NCBI GenBank assembly: GCA_034433775.1 | Contig: DAOUAI010000149.1 | Coordinates: forward strand, 1 to 50,644 | Reading direction: 5' to 3' | Source of the DNA: CALJTV01 sp034433775 | GTDB taxonomy: Bacteria > Chloroflexota > Dehalococcoidia > GIF9 > UBA5629 | Length of the DNA: 50,644 nucleotides | In this document: positions 24,191 through 33,384 of the stretch, one piece after another | Layout of the letters: each line of letters begins with the position of its first letter | Numbering within the stretch: the stretch's first letter is position 1 | Program-made: the position numbers and the translations under genes | The notes under the pieces: generated by a model | What the model was told of the DNA's origin: nothing | The model's database searches: none | The model's input: the letters and a program-made list of their open reading frames with translations, nothing else

Positions 24191-24838
24191 CTATTTTTTG
24201 ACCACTGCACAGATATTTCGGGAAAAGAAATTTACCCGGAAACGGTAAGACCTCTCTGGAAACAGACTGACGCTTTCAAAGCCAGCTTGTTTAAGCAGTT
24301 TGCCGAATTCTTGATAAGAGAAAAGATAATAATACCTGTAAATACTTTTTCCTTTCTTTCTCCAGGGCAGATGGACCTCTTTACCTTTGAGCCAGAACCC
24401 GGGCTGCCATCGGTTCCACACTGTAATAAAAGCCTCCCCACCGGGCTTGAGGACTCGCCTAAGTTCCAGCAGTGCCTGACACCTCTCCTTTTCCCCTTTG
24501 ATATGGTGGTAGACTGCTATGGCAATCGCCCAGTCAAAGGAGTTGTTCTTATAAGGAAGGGTGGTGGCATCAGCTAAGAGTAGGTTGACCTGAAAATTGA
24601 ATTTCGCTGCATATCTTTTTGCCAGGCTTATCATTTGAGTAGAAAAGTCGACCCCCCAGAGTTCGAAGCCGTCTTTGAAGGGCAGGAAGTCGGGACCATG
24701 GGCGCAACCTACGTTGAGCAATTTCCCGCCTCCCCATCTCCGGGATAATTCTTTCAGTTCTCCACTAAACCGTGACCAGTGGCGGACCCGGTACCAGCTT
24801 TCAGCTATTTCATCGAAAACGGTTGCGTTTGTTGCCAT
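24191..24838 (-). CDS. Trm9/ALKBH8-like tRNA methyltransferase candidate
   Basis: A 215-residue class I SAM methyltransferase. Motif I reads LLNVGCAHGPDF (40-51), the acidic motif II is GVDFS (62-66), and LLLADATTLPYKNNSFDWAIAIAVYHH (87-112) is the motif IV region. Three marks recall Trm9/ALKBH8, which methylate the carboxymethyl group on wobble uridine: the N-terminal FDEIAESWYRVRHW, the IAIAVYHH segment, and a C-terminal HLPW followed by YRYYYLFSYQEF. The gene is divergent from elp3, whose product makes the carboxymethyl group, with only 38 bases between the start codons. Methyltransferase certain; tRNA role inferred, with quinone or other small-molecule methylation as alternatives. Confidence 0.85.
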   Translation of the reverse strand: MATNATVFDEIAESWYRVRHWSRFSGELKELSRRWGGGKLLNVGCAHGPDFLPFKDGFELWGVDFSTQMISLAKRYAAKFNFQVNLLLADATTLPYKNNSFDWAIAIAVYHHIKGEKERCQALLELRRVLKPGGEAFITVWNRWQPGFWLKGKEVHLPWRKKGKSIYRYYYLFSYQEFGKLLKQAGFESVSLFPERSYRFRVNFFSRNICAVVKK

Positions 24839-24876
24839 GGCGCTAATTTGATAAACTTCTTTAAGGAAATCACACT

Positions 24877-26316
24877 ATGAGGAAAATTTCAAGGACTATA
24901 TCTGGAGTAACCCCGGTAGCCGTTATGGCTAAGCCATCCGGCTGCCCCGGTAGATGTGTCTACTGCCCTGATTTCCCTGATATCCCGAAAAGCTATACGC
25001 CGGAATCACCAGCGGTGCTGAGAGCCAAAGCTTGTGATTACGACCCCAAGAAGCAGGTTGAGTTCAGGCTTAAGACGCTTTCTGCCATGGGGCATCCCGC
25101 AGACAAGGTAGAGCTTATAATAATGGGCGGTACCTTTCTAGCCTGTCCTGAGGACTACCAGTACCAGTTTGTAAAAGACTGCTACGATGCGCTTAACGGC
25201 TATGAGTCGCCAAATTTGGAAGCTGCTAAGAAAATTAACGAAAACGCCAGGCATCGGTGTGTTGGGCTGTGTATAGAGACCAGGCCAGACCGCTGTAGCG
25301 CAGAGGATATAGGACGGATGCTGGAGTTCGGCACCACCAGGGTGGAGCTGGGAGTCCAGACGCTGGACGATGAGATATATCGTTTGGTGAAGCGAGGACA
25401 TAGTGTAGCTGATGTGATTGAAGCGACTCGCCTTCTGAAGGACTGTGGTCTCAAGGTCTATTATCATTGGATGCCAGGTCTTCCCGGTTCGACTTCTGAG
25501 CATGACCTGGAACTGACAAACAGATTGTTCGATGACGTCAGCTTTAAGCCCGATGGGCTGAAGCTTTATCCTACTTTGGTGATAGCTGGTACAGAGCTGG
25601 AAAAATGGTACCGGAGCGGTTGTTATCGCCCTTACAGCATGGACGAGCTAGTGGGGTTGATGATAGGTATTAAGACACAGATCCCGGACTATGTCCGGGT
25701 TGCACGGGTGATGCGTGATATCCCCGATAGGTACATTGTTGCCGGCTGTAAAGATTTGGCGCTGCGGGGTTCCCTTAAGAAGAGGATGGCAGAGATAGGG
25801 GTAAATTGCCGCTGTGTCCGCTGTCGTGAATACGGACATCGGGCAAGGGATGGCTGGAAAATAGGCGACCCCGAATTGAAAAGGCTGGATTACGTGGCAT
25901 CAGACGGGCGTGAAGTATTTCTCTCTTTTGAAGATGGCGAGGGGACGTTGTTTGCTCTATTACGAATGAGATTCAGTGATTCCGTGATAGGCGCTGGTGA
26001 TGCTGCTATAATTCGGGAACTGCATGTTTTTGGGGCTGAGGTCCCGCTGGGAGAGCGAAGGGACATGGCTGTCCAGCATAGGGGGCTGGGAAAGCAATTA
26101 CTTCGTGAGGCTGAGGACATTGCCCGACGGGAATTCGGAGCTTCTAGAATGGCAATCATAAGCGGGGTTGGCGCCAGGGAGTACTTTCGTTCTGAATCTG
26201 GTTATGAACTTGATGGCGCCTATATGGTGAAAGACCTAGGTCTACCGTCTGTGGAACACGAGAAAGTCCGGCAGGACACCAATTTTGTAGTCAAAATAAC
26301 AAGCCCCCTTTCCTGA
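24877..26316 (+). CDS. elp3: Elp3-like radical SAM tRNA uridine carboxymethyltransferase
   Basis: A 479-residue Elp3 homologue that modifies wobble uridine (cm5U34) using SAM radical chemistry and acetyl-CoA. The radical SAM domain has C23-x3-C27-x2-C30 (CPGRCVYC) and the Elp3 block IIMGGTFLACPEDYQYQFVKD; later come VGLCIETRPD and LYPTLVIAGTELEKWY. The C-terminal GNAT domain has HRGLGKQLLREAE and ISGVGAREYFRSESGYELDGAYMVKDL. Bacterial Elp3 acts without the other Elongator subunits, and a Dehalococcoides Elp3 is the structural reference. TAAGGAAAT precedes the ATG. It is divergent from the Trm9-like gene. Confidence 0.95.
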   Translation: MRKISRTISGVTPVAVMAKPSGCPGRCVYCPDFPDIPKSYTPESPAVLRAKACDYDPKKQVEFRLKTLSAMGHPADKVELIIMGGTFLACPEDYQYQFVKDCYDALNGYESPNLEAAKKINENARHRCVGLCIETRPDRCSAEDIGRMLEFGTTRVELGVQTLDDEIYRLVKRGHSVADVIEATRLLKDCGLKVYYHWMPGLPGSTSEHDLELTNRLFDDVSFKPDGLKLYPTLVIAGTELEKWYRSGCYRPYSMDELVGLMIGIKTQIPDYVRVARVMRDIPDRYIVAGCKDLALRGSLKKRMAEIGVNCRCVRCREYGHRARDGWKIGDPELKRLDYVASDGREVFLSFEDGEGTLFALLRMRFSDSVIGAGDAAIIRELHVFGAEVPLGERRDMAVQHRGLGKQLLREAEDIARREFGASRMAIISGVGAREYFRSESGYELDGAYMVKDLGLPSVEHEKVRQDTNFVVKITSPLS

Positions 26317-26318
26317 GC

Positions 26319-27293
26319 CTATTTCCTATGCAGGTGACAGGCGACCCAATGCCCTGGTGATATCTCTACCAGTTCTGGTTCTTCCTGCGAACAAAGTGGC
26401 ATGGTGCGATGGCATCTGGGGTGGAAGTGACAGCCTGAAGGTGGGTTGAGTGGTGAGGGCACATCACCTAGCAGGACAATTCTTTTTCCAGTTTTTCTCC
26501 TCAAACTAGGCACAGCGGAGATGAGTGCCTCTGTATAGGGGTGCAGAGGACTGTTAAACAGTTCTTTCTTCTCCGCCAGCTCTACGATTTTCCCTAAATA
26601 CATGACCGCTATCCGGTGCGCGACATATTTAATCACGGAGAGGTCGTGAGCAATGAGCAAGTAGGCTAGCCCCAGTTCTCCTTGAAGGTCCAGCATCAGG
26701 TTCAATATCTGGGCTTGAATAGAGACATCAAGGGCACTTACCGGCTCATCGGCGATGATCAGCTTGGGATTCAAGGCTAGAGCGCGGGCGATGCCGACGC
26801 GCTGTTTCTGTCCGCCGCTTAGTTCATGCGGGTACAGACTCGCCTGATTTGGTTCCAGCCCTACCTGTTTTAGTAACTTAGCTACGGTCTCGTCTCTTGA
26901 CCTCTCATCCCCAATATTGTGGATAGCTAGAGGTTCGCATATGGACTCACCGACGGTCATCCTCGGGTCGAGAGAAGCTTCAGGGTCCTGGAAGACTATT
27001 TGCATCTCCTTTCTTAATTCTCTGAGGGCACTTTTGTCCAGTCCGGTGATATCAGTACCTTCATAGATGATCCTGCCAGCAGTTGGCTCTTCTAACCTGA
27101 GGATGGTCTTGCCCAGGGTGGACTTGCCACAGCCAGACTCACCGACCAGCCCCAAGCTCTCGCCTTCATTGAGGTCGAAGGTCACGCCATCGACGGCTTT
27201 TATGTCACCTATGTGGTGAGAGAGTATGCCAGCAGTGAGCGGATAGTATTTTTTTAAATTTCTTACTTCCAGAAGTCTTCTCTGTTCAGACAT
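26319..27293 (-). CDS. oppF: Oligopeptide ABC transporter ATPase, OppF type
   Basis: A 324-residue ABC ATPase. Walker A GESGCGKST, signature LSGGQKQR, Walker B LIIADEPVSALD and switch His IAHDLS are all present, and the C-terminal oligopeptide/dipeptide domain has CHFHPRC with Cys residues that may bind an Fe-S cluster. It is the last gene of the five-gene opp operon and overlaps the end of the OppD gene by eight bases. It pairs with OppD to power import. Confidence 0.93.
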   Translation of the reverse strand: MSEQRRLLEVRNLKKYYPLTAGILSHHIGDIKAVDGVTFDLNEGESLGLVGESGCGKSTLGKTILRLEEPTAGRIIYEGTDITGLDKSALRELRKEMQIVFQDPEASLDPRMTVGESICEPLAIHNIGDERSRDETVAKLLKQVGLEPNQASLYPHELSGGQKQRVGIARALALNPKLIIADEPVSALDVSIQAQILNLMLDLQGELGLAYLLIAHDLSVIKYVAHRIAVMYLGKIVELAEKKELFNSPLHPYTEALISAVPSLRRKTGKRIVLLGDVPSPLNPPSGCHFHPRCHRTMPLCSQEEPELVEISPGHWVACHLHRK

Positions 27294-28269
27294 ACAGGTG
27301 GCACCTGACCTTGTGTTCTTTCGAAAGTGAGATTAGGGGTGGCTCTTGCTCGCTGCAGACCCTCATTGCCCTGGGGCACCTGGGATGGAAGGTGCAGCCA
27401 GATGGCAATCTCGAAGGGTCAGGAGTCATCCCCGGGATTGAACTCAGTCTATCAACGTCTTTTGAAATATCGGGCAGGCACTCCAGTAGTCCAGCAGTGT
27501 AAGGATGTTTCGGGGTACTGGTTATTTCCGAGACCGGTGCTGTTTCTACATCTTTGCCACCGTACATAACTACAGCCCTATCCCCTATTTCGGCTACCAC
27601 ACTGAAGTCGTGGGTTATAAAAATGATGGACATCTGCCTTATTCTTTTCAACTCACGGAAGATATCCAGCACTTGAGCTTTGATGGTAACGTCCACTGCG
27701 GTGGTAGGCTCATCGGCGATGAGTATTTTAGGGTCACAGCACAGGCTCATAGTTACTAGCACCCTCTGTTTCATGCCTCCAGATAGCTGATGAGGATAGT
27801 AGGCTAGGACCTCTTCTGCTGATGGTATGCCCATCTGGTGGAGTAGATTTATCGCCTTTTGTCGCGCCTCGCTATTGTTTAATGAGAGGTGGAGCTTCAT
27901 TTGCTCTATTATCTGGTCGCCTATGGTCAGTACAGGGTTGAGAGCCGACTGGGCTTCCTGGAGAACAATAGCGATCTCTTTACCTCTGATCTGTCTCAGT
28001 TGCTGTTGTGAGCATGCGGTCAGGTCGGTAGCGTTGTAGCGCACTTGTCCGCCTACTATTCTGGACGGTGGGCTGTCAAGCAGTCTGAGAATAGAGAGTG
28101 CGGTGACTGTTTTGCCGCATCCTGATTCTCCGACAAGGCAGAGGCATTCGCCTTTTCGTAATTCGAAGCTCACACCATCCACTGCTTTCACCACACCGCG
28201 GCGGGTGAAGAAATACGTTTTTAAATCACTCACACTGAGGATGATGTTATTCATATTTTCGGACTGCAT
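27286..28269 (-). CDS. oppD: Oligopeptide ABC transporter ATPase, OppD type
   Basis: A 327-residue ABC ATPase with Walker A GESGCGKTV, signature LSGGMKQR, Walker B LIADEPTTAVD and a C-terminal oligopeptide/dipeptide domain (CTFHPRCPRA). It overlaps oppF by eight bases and follows oppC after 16 bases. The exact start is uncertain: ATG 28269 or ATG 28254 (MNNIILSV) would both fit. Confidence 0.93.
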   Translation of the reverse strand: MQSENMNNIILSVSDLKTYFFTRRGVVKAVDGVSFELRKGECLCLVGESGCGKTVTALSILRLLDSPPSRIVGGQVRYNATDLTACSQQQLRQIRGKEIAIVLQEAQSALNPVLTIGDQIIEQMKLHLSLNNSEARQKAINLLHQMGIPSAEEVLAYYPHQLSGGMKQRVLVTMSLCCDPKILIADEPTTAVDVTIKAQVLDIFRELKRIRQMSIIFITHDFSVVAEIGDRAVVMYGGKDVETAPVSEITSTPKHPYTAGLLECLPDISKDVDRLSSIPGMTPDPSRLPSGCTFHPRCPRAMRVCSEQEPPLISLSKEHKVRCHLYV

Positions 28270-28285
28270 ATCTGCCTGTTATCCC

Positions 28286-29248
28286 TTAAATATTACTCTT
28301 CGGATCAAAAGCGTCCCTCAGCCCGTCACCGAGAAAGTTGAAAGCCAGGACGGTCAAGAGGAGCATAATCCCCGGTTCCACTGCCACCCACCAGGCGGTA
28401 TCTAGGCTGTGCTGTCCTTCTTCAAGGATTATTCCCCAGCTTGGTATTGTGGGGTCACCAAGCCCGATAAAGCTAAGGGCGGCTTCAGCCAGTATTACAC
28501 CGGGAATTGACAGTGTGGCAATGACGATGATAAGGCTAATGACATTTGGGATGAGGTGGCGGAAGACAACCCTGCCATCGCTGGCGCCCAGGGCTTTGGC
28601 TGCCACCACGAATTCCCGCGTCCTCAAGGATAGTGATTCGCTCCTTACCATGCGGGCAGTGCCTGTCCAGCCGGTAAGCCCTATCGCCATGACGATAAAG
28701 GCGAGGCTGGGTCCGAAGATGAAGACTATGAGCACGAGCAGGAGGAAGAAGGGGAAGGTCATCATCACATCGGTAAACCTCATCAGAGCATTGTCCACCC
28801 AGCCGCCCAGGTAAGCCGACATAACGCCGATGATGGTGCCGATGATTATAGCTATGCCAGTCGCCAACAGCCCTACTTGAAGAGACACTCTTGCCCCGGA
28901 CACTATCATTGCCAACATGTCCCGTCCTTTTCTATCGGTGCCGAGCGGGTGTTTCCATGTGCCTGCGACTTTGGTGATGATGAACTCGTCACTCTCTATT
29001 TTGTAGACAGACTGCGTTGTATTGAAGCCGATAGGCGGCAGGTTCTTTGCTTCAAAATCTACCTCCGTGGGGTCAGGTGCGAAAAAAGGTCCGAAGATGG
29101 CAACGAGGGCAAGGAAAATTATGAAGGCAAGACCGAAGACAGCCAGTCGGTTGCGGGTCATTCTACGCCAGTAATAGCTAATTAGCCGCAGGCTACTGCC
29201 CGAAGGGAGCACTGTGCTGTTGCCTGCCATTTTAGCTCTGTTACTCAT
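28286..29248 (-). CDS. oppC: Oligopeptide ABC transporter permease, OppC type
   Basis: A 320-residue inner membrane permease with about six helices, an N-terminal OppC signature (RNRLAVFGLAFIIFLALVAI) and the EAA-loop region FVVAAKALGASDGRVVFRHLIPN that docks to the ATPases. I chose ATG 29248 because GAGGATCAGGT precedes it; this overlaps the end of oppB by eight bases. An in-frame ATG at 29266 is possible but has no such site. Confidence 0.93.
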   Translation of the reverse strand: MSNRAKMAGNSTVLPSGSSLRLISYYWRRMTRNRLAVFGLAFIIFLALVAIFGPFFAPDPTEVDFEAKNLPPIGFNTTQSVYKIESDEFIITKVAGTWKHPLGTDRKGRDMLAMIVSGARVSLQVGLLATGIAIIIGTIIGVMSAYLGGWVDNALMRFTDVMMTFPFFLLLVLIVFIFGPSLAFIVMAIGLTGWTGTARMVRSESLSLRTREFVVAAKALGASDGRVVFRHLIPNVISLIIVIATLSIPGVILAEAALSFIGLGDPTIPSWGIILEEGQHSLDTAWWVAVEPGIMLLLTVLAFNFLGDGLRDAFDPKSNI

Positions 29249-30218
29249 ACCTGATCCTCGGGTCAAGGTAGGTGTAAGTTATATCTGTAAGCAGGTTGAC
29301 CAGTAATACCACCAGAGTGCCGATGAGGGTCACGGCAACCACTACCGGGTAATCATTGGCAAAGATGGCATTGAAAGAGACCTGCCCCAGACCGGGGATG
29401 CCAAAGACGATTTCCGTGAGGTAAGCGCCTCCGAAGACTATACTACCCAGGTCGAACATTATTATCGTTATCAGCGGTAATAGGGCATTTCGGAAAACGT
29501 GTTTCCCGATGACTAGCCGCTCCGGTAACCCTTTAGCCCTTGCTGTAATGACGAACGGTTTTCGTAAGTTGTCCAGCATGGCTGACCTGGTATACCTGAC
29601 ATAGGCGGCGAGCATTCCGGTGCCCAGGGTAATCACCGGCAGTACCAGCGCTTTAAGGTTGGCGATGGAGAACAGAGGTAATGTGGTGTCATAATATGTC
29701 TTAAATAGCCCCAGTTTCACCGAGAAGACGAGGATAAGCATGACCCCTAGCCAGAAGTTGGGTATAGATATGCCGATGAAGGAGAGAAAGGTGAAGGCGT
29801 AATCGGTCTTGGTGTATTGTCTTACCGCGGAATAGATGCCGATAAGGATGCCCAGCAAGGCAGCGAAAATGCTGCTTAAGAGTATTAACTGAAAGGAGTA
29901 CACCCAGTGGTGCTTGATCAGTTCCATCACCGGCATCGAGGTGCTGAATGACCAACCCCAGTTGCCACGCAATAGATTGAGCATATACTCCCCGTATTGC
30001 TGGAGCAATGGCTTGTCCAGCCCATACCTGGCTTCGATGGCGGCTATTACCTGAGAGGGGTCCTGCCCTCTGGCAGCCAGGTTGGCAAGGTATTTATCAG
30101 CAGGGGAGCTGGGTCCCACTCTGACAAGGATGAAGGTGACGGTAAGTATGCCCCAGGCAATGAGGACGGAGTAGAAGAGCCTTTTGATGATATAGTCGCG
30201 GAGCCAGCTCTTTCTCAT
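29241..30218 (-). CDS. oppB: Oligopeptide ABC transporter permease, OppB type
   Basis: A 325-residue permease with an OppB N-terminus (IIKRLFYSVLIAWGILTVTFILVR), several membrane helices, and the EAA loop FVITARAKGLPERLVIGKHVFRNALLPLIT. The C-terminus ends in YLDPRIRYE, a frequent OppB/DppB ending. It lies 61 bases downstream of the binding protein gene and its end overlaps the start of oppC. Confidence 0.94.
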   Translation of the reverse strand: MRKSWLRDYIIKRLFYSVLIAWGILTVTFILVRVGPSSPADKYLANLAARGQDPSQVIAAIEARYGLDKPLLQQYGEYMLNLLRGNWGWSFSTSMPVMELIKHHWVYSFQLILLSSIFAALLGILIGIYSAVRQYTKTDYAFTFLSFIGISIPNFWLGVMLILVFSVKLGLFKTYYDTTLPLFSIANLKALVLPVITLGTGMLAAYVRYTRSAMLDNLRKPFVITARAKGLPERLVIGKHVFRNALLPLITIIMFDLGSIVFGGAYLTEIVFGIPGLGQVSFNAIFANDYPVVVAVTLIGTLVVLLVNLLTDITYTYLDPRIRYE

Positions 30219-30279
30219 AGTCGGCGGTTACCCGGCAGACCGGGCTGGATTTCCTTGCCAGCCTGTACAGGCATGGTTA

Positions 30280-32040
30280 TTATTCAAAGTACCAGAGATA
30301 GTAGTTATAGTACATATTGATCCCTGGCTCGATGCCCATCACATTTTTCTGGAAGCCGCGGTTAGCCCTGTGGAAGGTGAGGAAGTTGACCGGTTGCTCT
30401 TCGGAGAGTAAACGAGAGAGTTCAGCATAAATTTTTTGCCTTACTTCCTTGTCCAGCGCTTCCTTTGATTTAGCTCTGGCAAAAAGCCCATCGACTTCGG
30501 GGTTGGAATAGCCCATAAAGTTGAGCCCTCCGTGTGAGGCGAAGAAAACGTGGCTCCCTGAAGGCGCCAGCGGGTCGGTGCCAAATCCCATGAGGATGAG
30601 GTCCCATTCCTCCTGGCTCACTGCTTCGGGACCGTTGTTGTAAGCCGGCTCCTGTTTTGAGCCTGGTACGGCGTTCATAACATACCCTCTTAGCAGTGTG
30701 GGCCAGGGGACCAGTTTGATTGTTGTCTCAATGCCGAGGTCGAGGAGTTCTTTTCGAACGAAGAAAGCCATATCCTCCGCAGGCTTACTGCCAACATTTA
30801 CCACCAGGGTAAGTTGCAGCAGTTTACCATCCCTGTCGGTGACCTTTATGGTGCCGTCAGCCTGTTTTACGCCGTAGCCCAGTTGATATAAGATCTCGGC
30901 GGCTTTTTGTTTATCATAAAGTGCGTCCACCCCGTACTTTACAATACCTTCCTCTGTGTACCAGGGGGATACTTTGGGGATGAAACTAAAAGCAGGTTCA
31001 GCGAAGCCAAGCAGGATGTTCTGGGTGACCGCCTGCTTGCTTATTGCCATAGAGAGGGCTTGCCTCACCTCTTTGTGCCTTAGTCCTTCCCAGCCATTAG
31101 CCCTCTGGTTGTAGGCAAGTATAGTGTAGCCTGAGGTGGGCACAGTGTAGACCTTAATTTTAGGGTTGCTCTTAAATTTCGCCACCTGTTCCGGTTCGAT
31201 ACCGGTAGCGGTTATATCGCCAGCTTCTAAAGCTGCCTGCCTGGTGGCTGAGGTGCCGAAGAGCTTTATTACATACTGCTTGAAGTAAGGGGCGCCAACG
31301 TCTTTGCCCAGATAGTAGTCGGGGTTGCGTTCCACCACGAATCTATCGTTGCGGTTCCATTCCTTGAAGCGGTAGGGACCGAGGTTGCCAGTGTAGGTCA
31401 GGTTATTGAACTCGGGAGCGCGCATAAAGGCTTCGGCATCGCCTTCGTATTTCTGGGCTATGTATTTAGGGTATGGGGTAAGGTCATATAGTGTATAAAC
31501 GAACTCGGCATCAACGGTCTGTCGGGTGATAGTAAACGTGGTCTCATTGACCACCTCGGGTTTAACGAACACTCTTTCGCCGTTTACTTCTTCCTGCCAG
31601 TCGCTTTTATAAGGGTAGTTCAACCAGTCGGAGAACATAAGGTTCTTGAGGGTATAGACGTAGTCTTCTGCAGTGACCGGGGAGCCATCGCTCCATCTTA
31701 AGTCGTCTCTAATAGTCACGGTGAATACCAGACCATCGGGTGATACCTCGATGTCTTTAGCCAGGCAGCGGAGCTGGATGTTGAACTCGTTATCATAGGT
31801 TGCCAGTGAGTCCAGAGTGTGTCCTACATAGCTGAACGATGTGGCATCGGCAGCCAGGATCCAGTTGAGCGTCTCAGCATCACCCCCTGACTCCCCTTCT
31901 ATGAAAATGCCTTTGACCTGAATTTCACCTGGCTCTTTTATCCCGCCTTTTGCGGGAGCCAGGGCGAAATAAATGCCAGCTGCTACCAGACATATGGCTC
32001 CGATTGCAGCACAGGCTATAATGACTGCTCTTTTGTTCAT
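30280..32040 (-). CDS. oppA: Peptide/nickel-type extracellular substrate-binding protein
   Basis: A 586-residue SBP family 5 binding protein, first gene of the opp operon. The N-terminus has a hydrophobic signal segment (about residues 5-27) with no clear lipobox, so it may be an uncleaved anchor or a secreted protein. Family blocks include LRCLAKDIEVSPDGLVFTVTIRDDLRWSDGSPVTAEDYVYTLK, and RKEVRQALSMAISKQ-like RHKEVRQALSMAISKQ. Strong GAAGGAGG precedes the ATG. It would capture peptides or another polar ligand outside the membrane and deliver it to OppBC. The ligand class cannot be resolved by eye. Confidence 0.92.
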   Translation of the reverse strand: MNKRAVIIACAAIGAICLVAAGIYFALAPAKGGIKEPGEIQVKGIFIEGESGGDAETLNWILAADATSFSYVGHTLDSLATYDNEFNIQLRCLAKDIEVSPDGLVFTVTIRDDLRWSDGSPVTAEDYVYTLKNLMFSDWLNYPYKSDWQEEVNGERVFVKPEVVNETTFTITRQTVDAEFVYTLYDLTPYPKYIAQKYEGDAEAFMRAPEFNNLTYTGNLGPYRFKEWNRNDRFVVERNPDYYLGKDVGAPYFKQYVIKLFGTSATRQAALEAGDITATGIEPEQVAKFKSNPKIKVYTVPTSGYTILAYNQRANGWEGLRHKEVRQALSMAISKQAVTQNILLGFAEPAFSFIPKVSPWYTEEGIVKYGVDALYDKQKAAEILYQLGYGVKQADGTIKVTDRDGKLLQLTLVVNVGSKPAEDMAFFVRKELLDLGIETTIKLVPWPTLLRGYVMNAVPGSKQEPAYNNGPEAVSQEEWDLILMGFGTDPLAPSGSHVFFASHGGLNFMGYSNPEVDGLFARAKSKEALDKEVRQKIYAELSRLLSEEQPVNFLTFHRANRGFQKNVMGIEPGINMYYNYYLWYFE

Positions 32041-32159
32041 TTAACCAGCCTCCTTCTCGGCGGTTGCTTATCCCTTCTTTGTTTCGCCTGCTGTTTTACC
32101 GATTTACCTGATTTGAAGCGGTTTAAATTGAGAAATCCTTTGTTGGACATGAGTATATC

Positions 32160-33329
32160 TTACAGAAAACTGGTCTTCAATCTCCGGATAACCTCTTCCA
32201 CATCTTCTCCCGATCTCTTGATACGCTTTAAAGCTTCATCAACCCTGCGATATTTTTCCTTATCATGCAGGTCGCTCAAAGTCTCATAGAGTCCGGCTCT
32301 GCGCCCCAGCTTGAAATTGAGTCTCTCTTCCTCTGGCAGAGAAAAATACCTGTTTATCGTGGCAAGACAAGAAGCTTTTGCTTCAGGGAATTTACCTTCA
32401 AGTTCAGGCAATAAGTTGAGGACATGGTCACTCTTGAGTTCACTGGTGACCTCAAGCCCGGCGATAAAGTTGCCAATTTCTTCTACTATCTCGTCCTCTG
32501 TTTGGACTTCAAAGTCGCCGGACTCCAGTTTTTGTCCCAAGGGGGTATCCGGGTGTACATGGAGGGTGCGCAGTCTGATATGGTCAGGATTGATTGCGTT
32601 AAGCACTCTTGCGGTTTCAGTGGCATGTTCAGCAGACATCTTTCTACCCCCCAAGCCCGGCATCACATATTCGCATAGTGAAATGCCTGCCTCTTTGACC
32701 TTTCTGCCGCCGATGATGTGTTCCTCTGCAGTCACTCCTTTGTCCATGTAGTTGAGCACGGCATTCGAGCCGCTTTCCAGCCCGATATGCAGCCGGGAAA
32801 GCCCCGCCTCTTTTAGTTCTTTAAGTTCCCCGAGCGACTTCTTGGCTGCGGTCTTGGAGCGAGCATAAGATGTTATTCTGGACAGGTCAGGGAAAGCCTG
32901 TTTCAGGGCTGAGACCACTTTTACTAAATCAGGAGTCCTCATTATCAGGCTGTTAGCGTCCTGTAAGAAGGCTGTTTCACCCCCACCCCAGAGCCAGAGG
33001 GCAACATTGCGCACACTCACATTTTGGTAATTGTGGTAGATAATAGCGGCTGTTTCTCTTACCCGTCCACCATTACCTGACCTCCAGGCCAGCTCTTTTA
33101 TCCCCTCAGCGATGGCTTTGGCGGTCTCGATGTCCTTGATTACATCTTCTGCAGTGCGCAGTTCAAACCTTTGTCCTTTATAGACCGGGCAGAACTGACA
33201 TCGGTTCCAGGGGCAGTTCCTGGTCGCCCGGATAAGCAACGAGAAAGCCTCGCTGGGGGGTCTTATCGGACCTGTCTCAAACCAGAGGTCCAGCTTATGT
33301 GTATTGATATGATAGTCCAGGCGCATCAT
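32160..33329 (-). CDS. Radical SAM protein with CX4CX2C cluster motif
   Basis: A 389-residue radical SAM protein of uncertain role. The cluster motif reads NCPWNRCQFCPVYKG: C-x4-C-x2-C, one residue longer than the usual C-x3-C-x2-C. Other marks are WGGGETAF, the SAM-binding GLESGSNAVLNYMDKG and VMPGLGGRKMSAEH. The fold resembles the HemN/Elp3-like class, but no B12 domain is seen. The N-terminus MMRLDYHINTHKLDLWFETGPIRPPSEA is typical of this subgroup. It lies 119 bases upstream of oppA on the same strand, so it could be co-transcribed with the transporter. Confidence 0.85.
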   Translation of the reverse strand: MMRLDYHINTHKLDLWFETGPIRPPSEAFSLLIRATRNCPWNRCQFCPVYKGQRFELRTAEDVIKDIETAKAIAEGIKELAWRSGNGGRVRETAAIIYHNYQNVSVRNVALWLWGGGETAFLQDANSLIMRTPDLVKVVSALKQAFPDLSRITSYARSKTAAKKSLGELKELKEAGLSRLHIGLESGSNAVLNYMDKGVTAEEHIIGGRKVKEAGISLCEYVMPGLGGRKMSAEHATETARVLNAINPDHIRLRTLHVHPDTPLGQKLESGDFEVQTEDEIVEEIGNFIAGLEVTSELKSDHVLNLLPELEGKFPEAKASCLATINRYFSLPEEERLNFKLGRRAGLYETLSDLHDKEKYRRVDEALKRIKRSGEDVEEVIRRLKTSFL

Positions 33330-33384
33330 TTAATTTTAAACTTTAGCCATCCAAATTTCCAATCATGGACTTGGCGGTAGAGAA

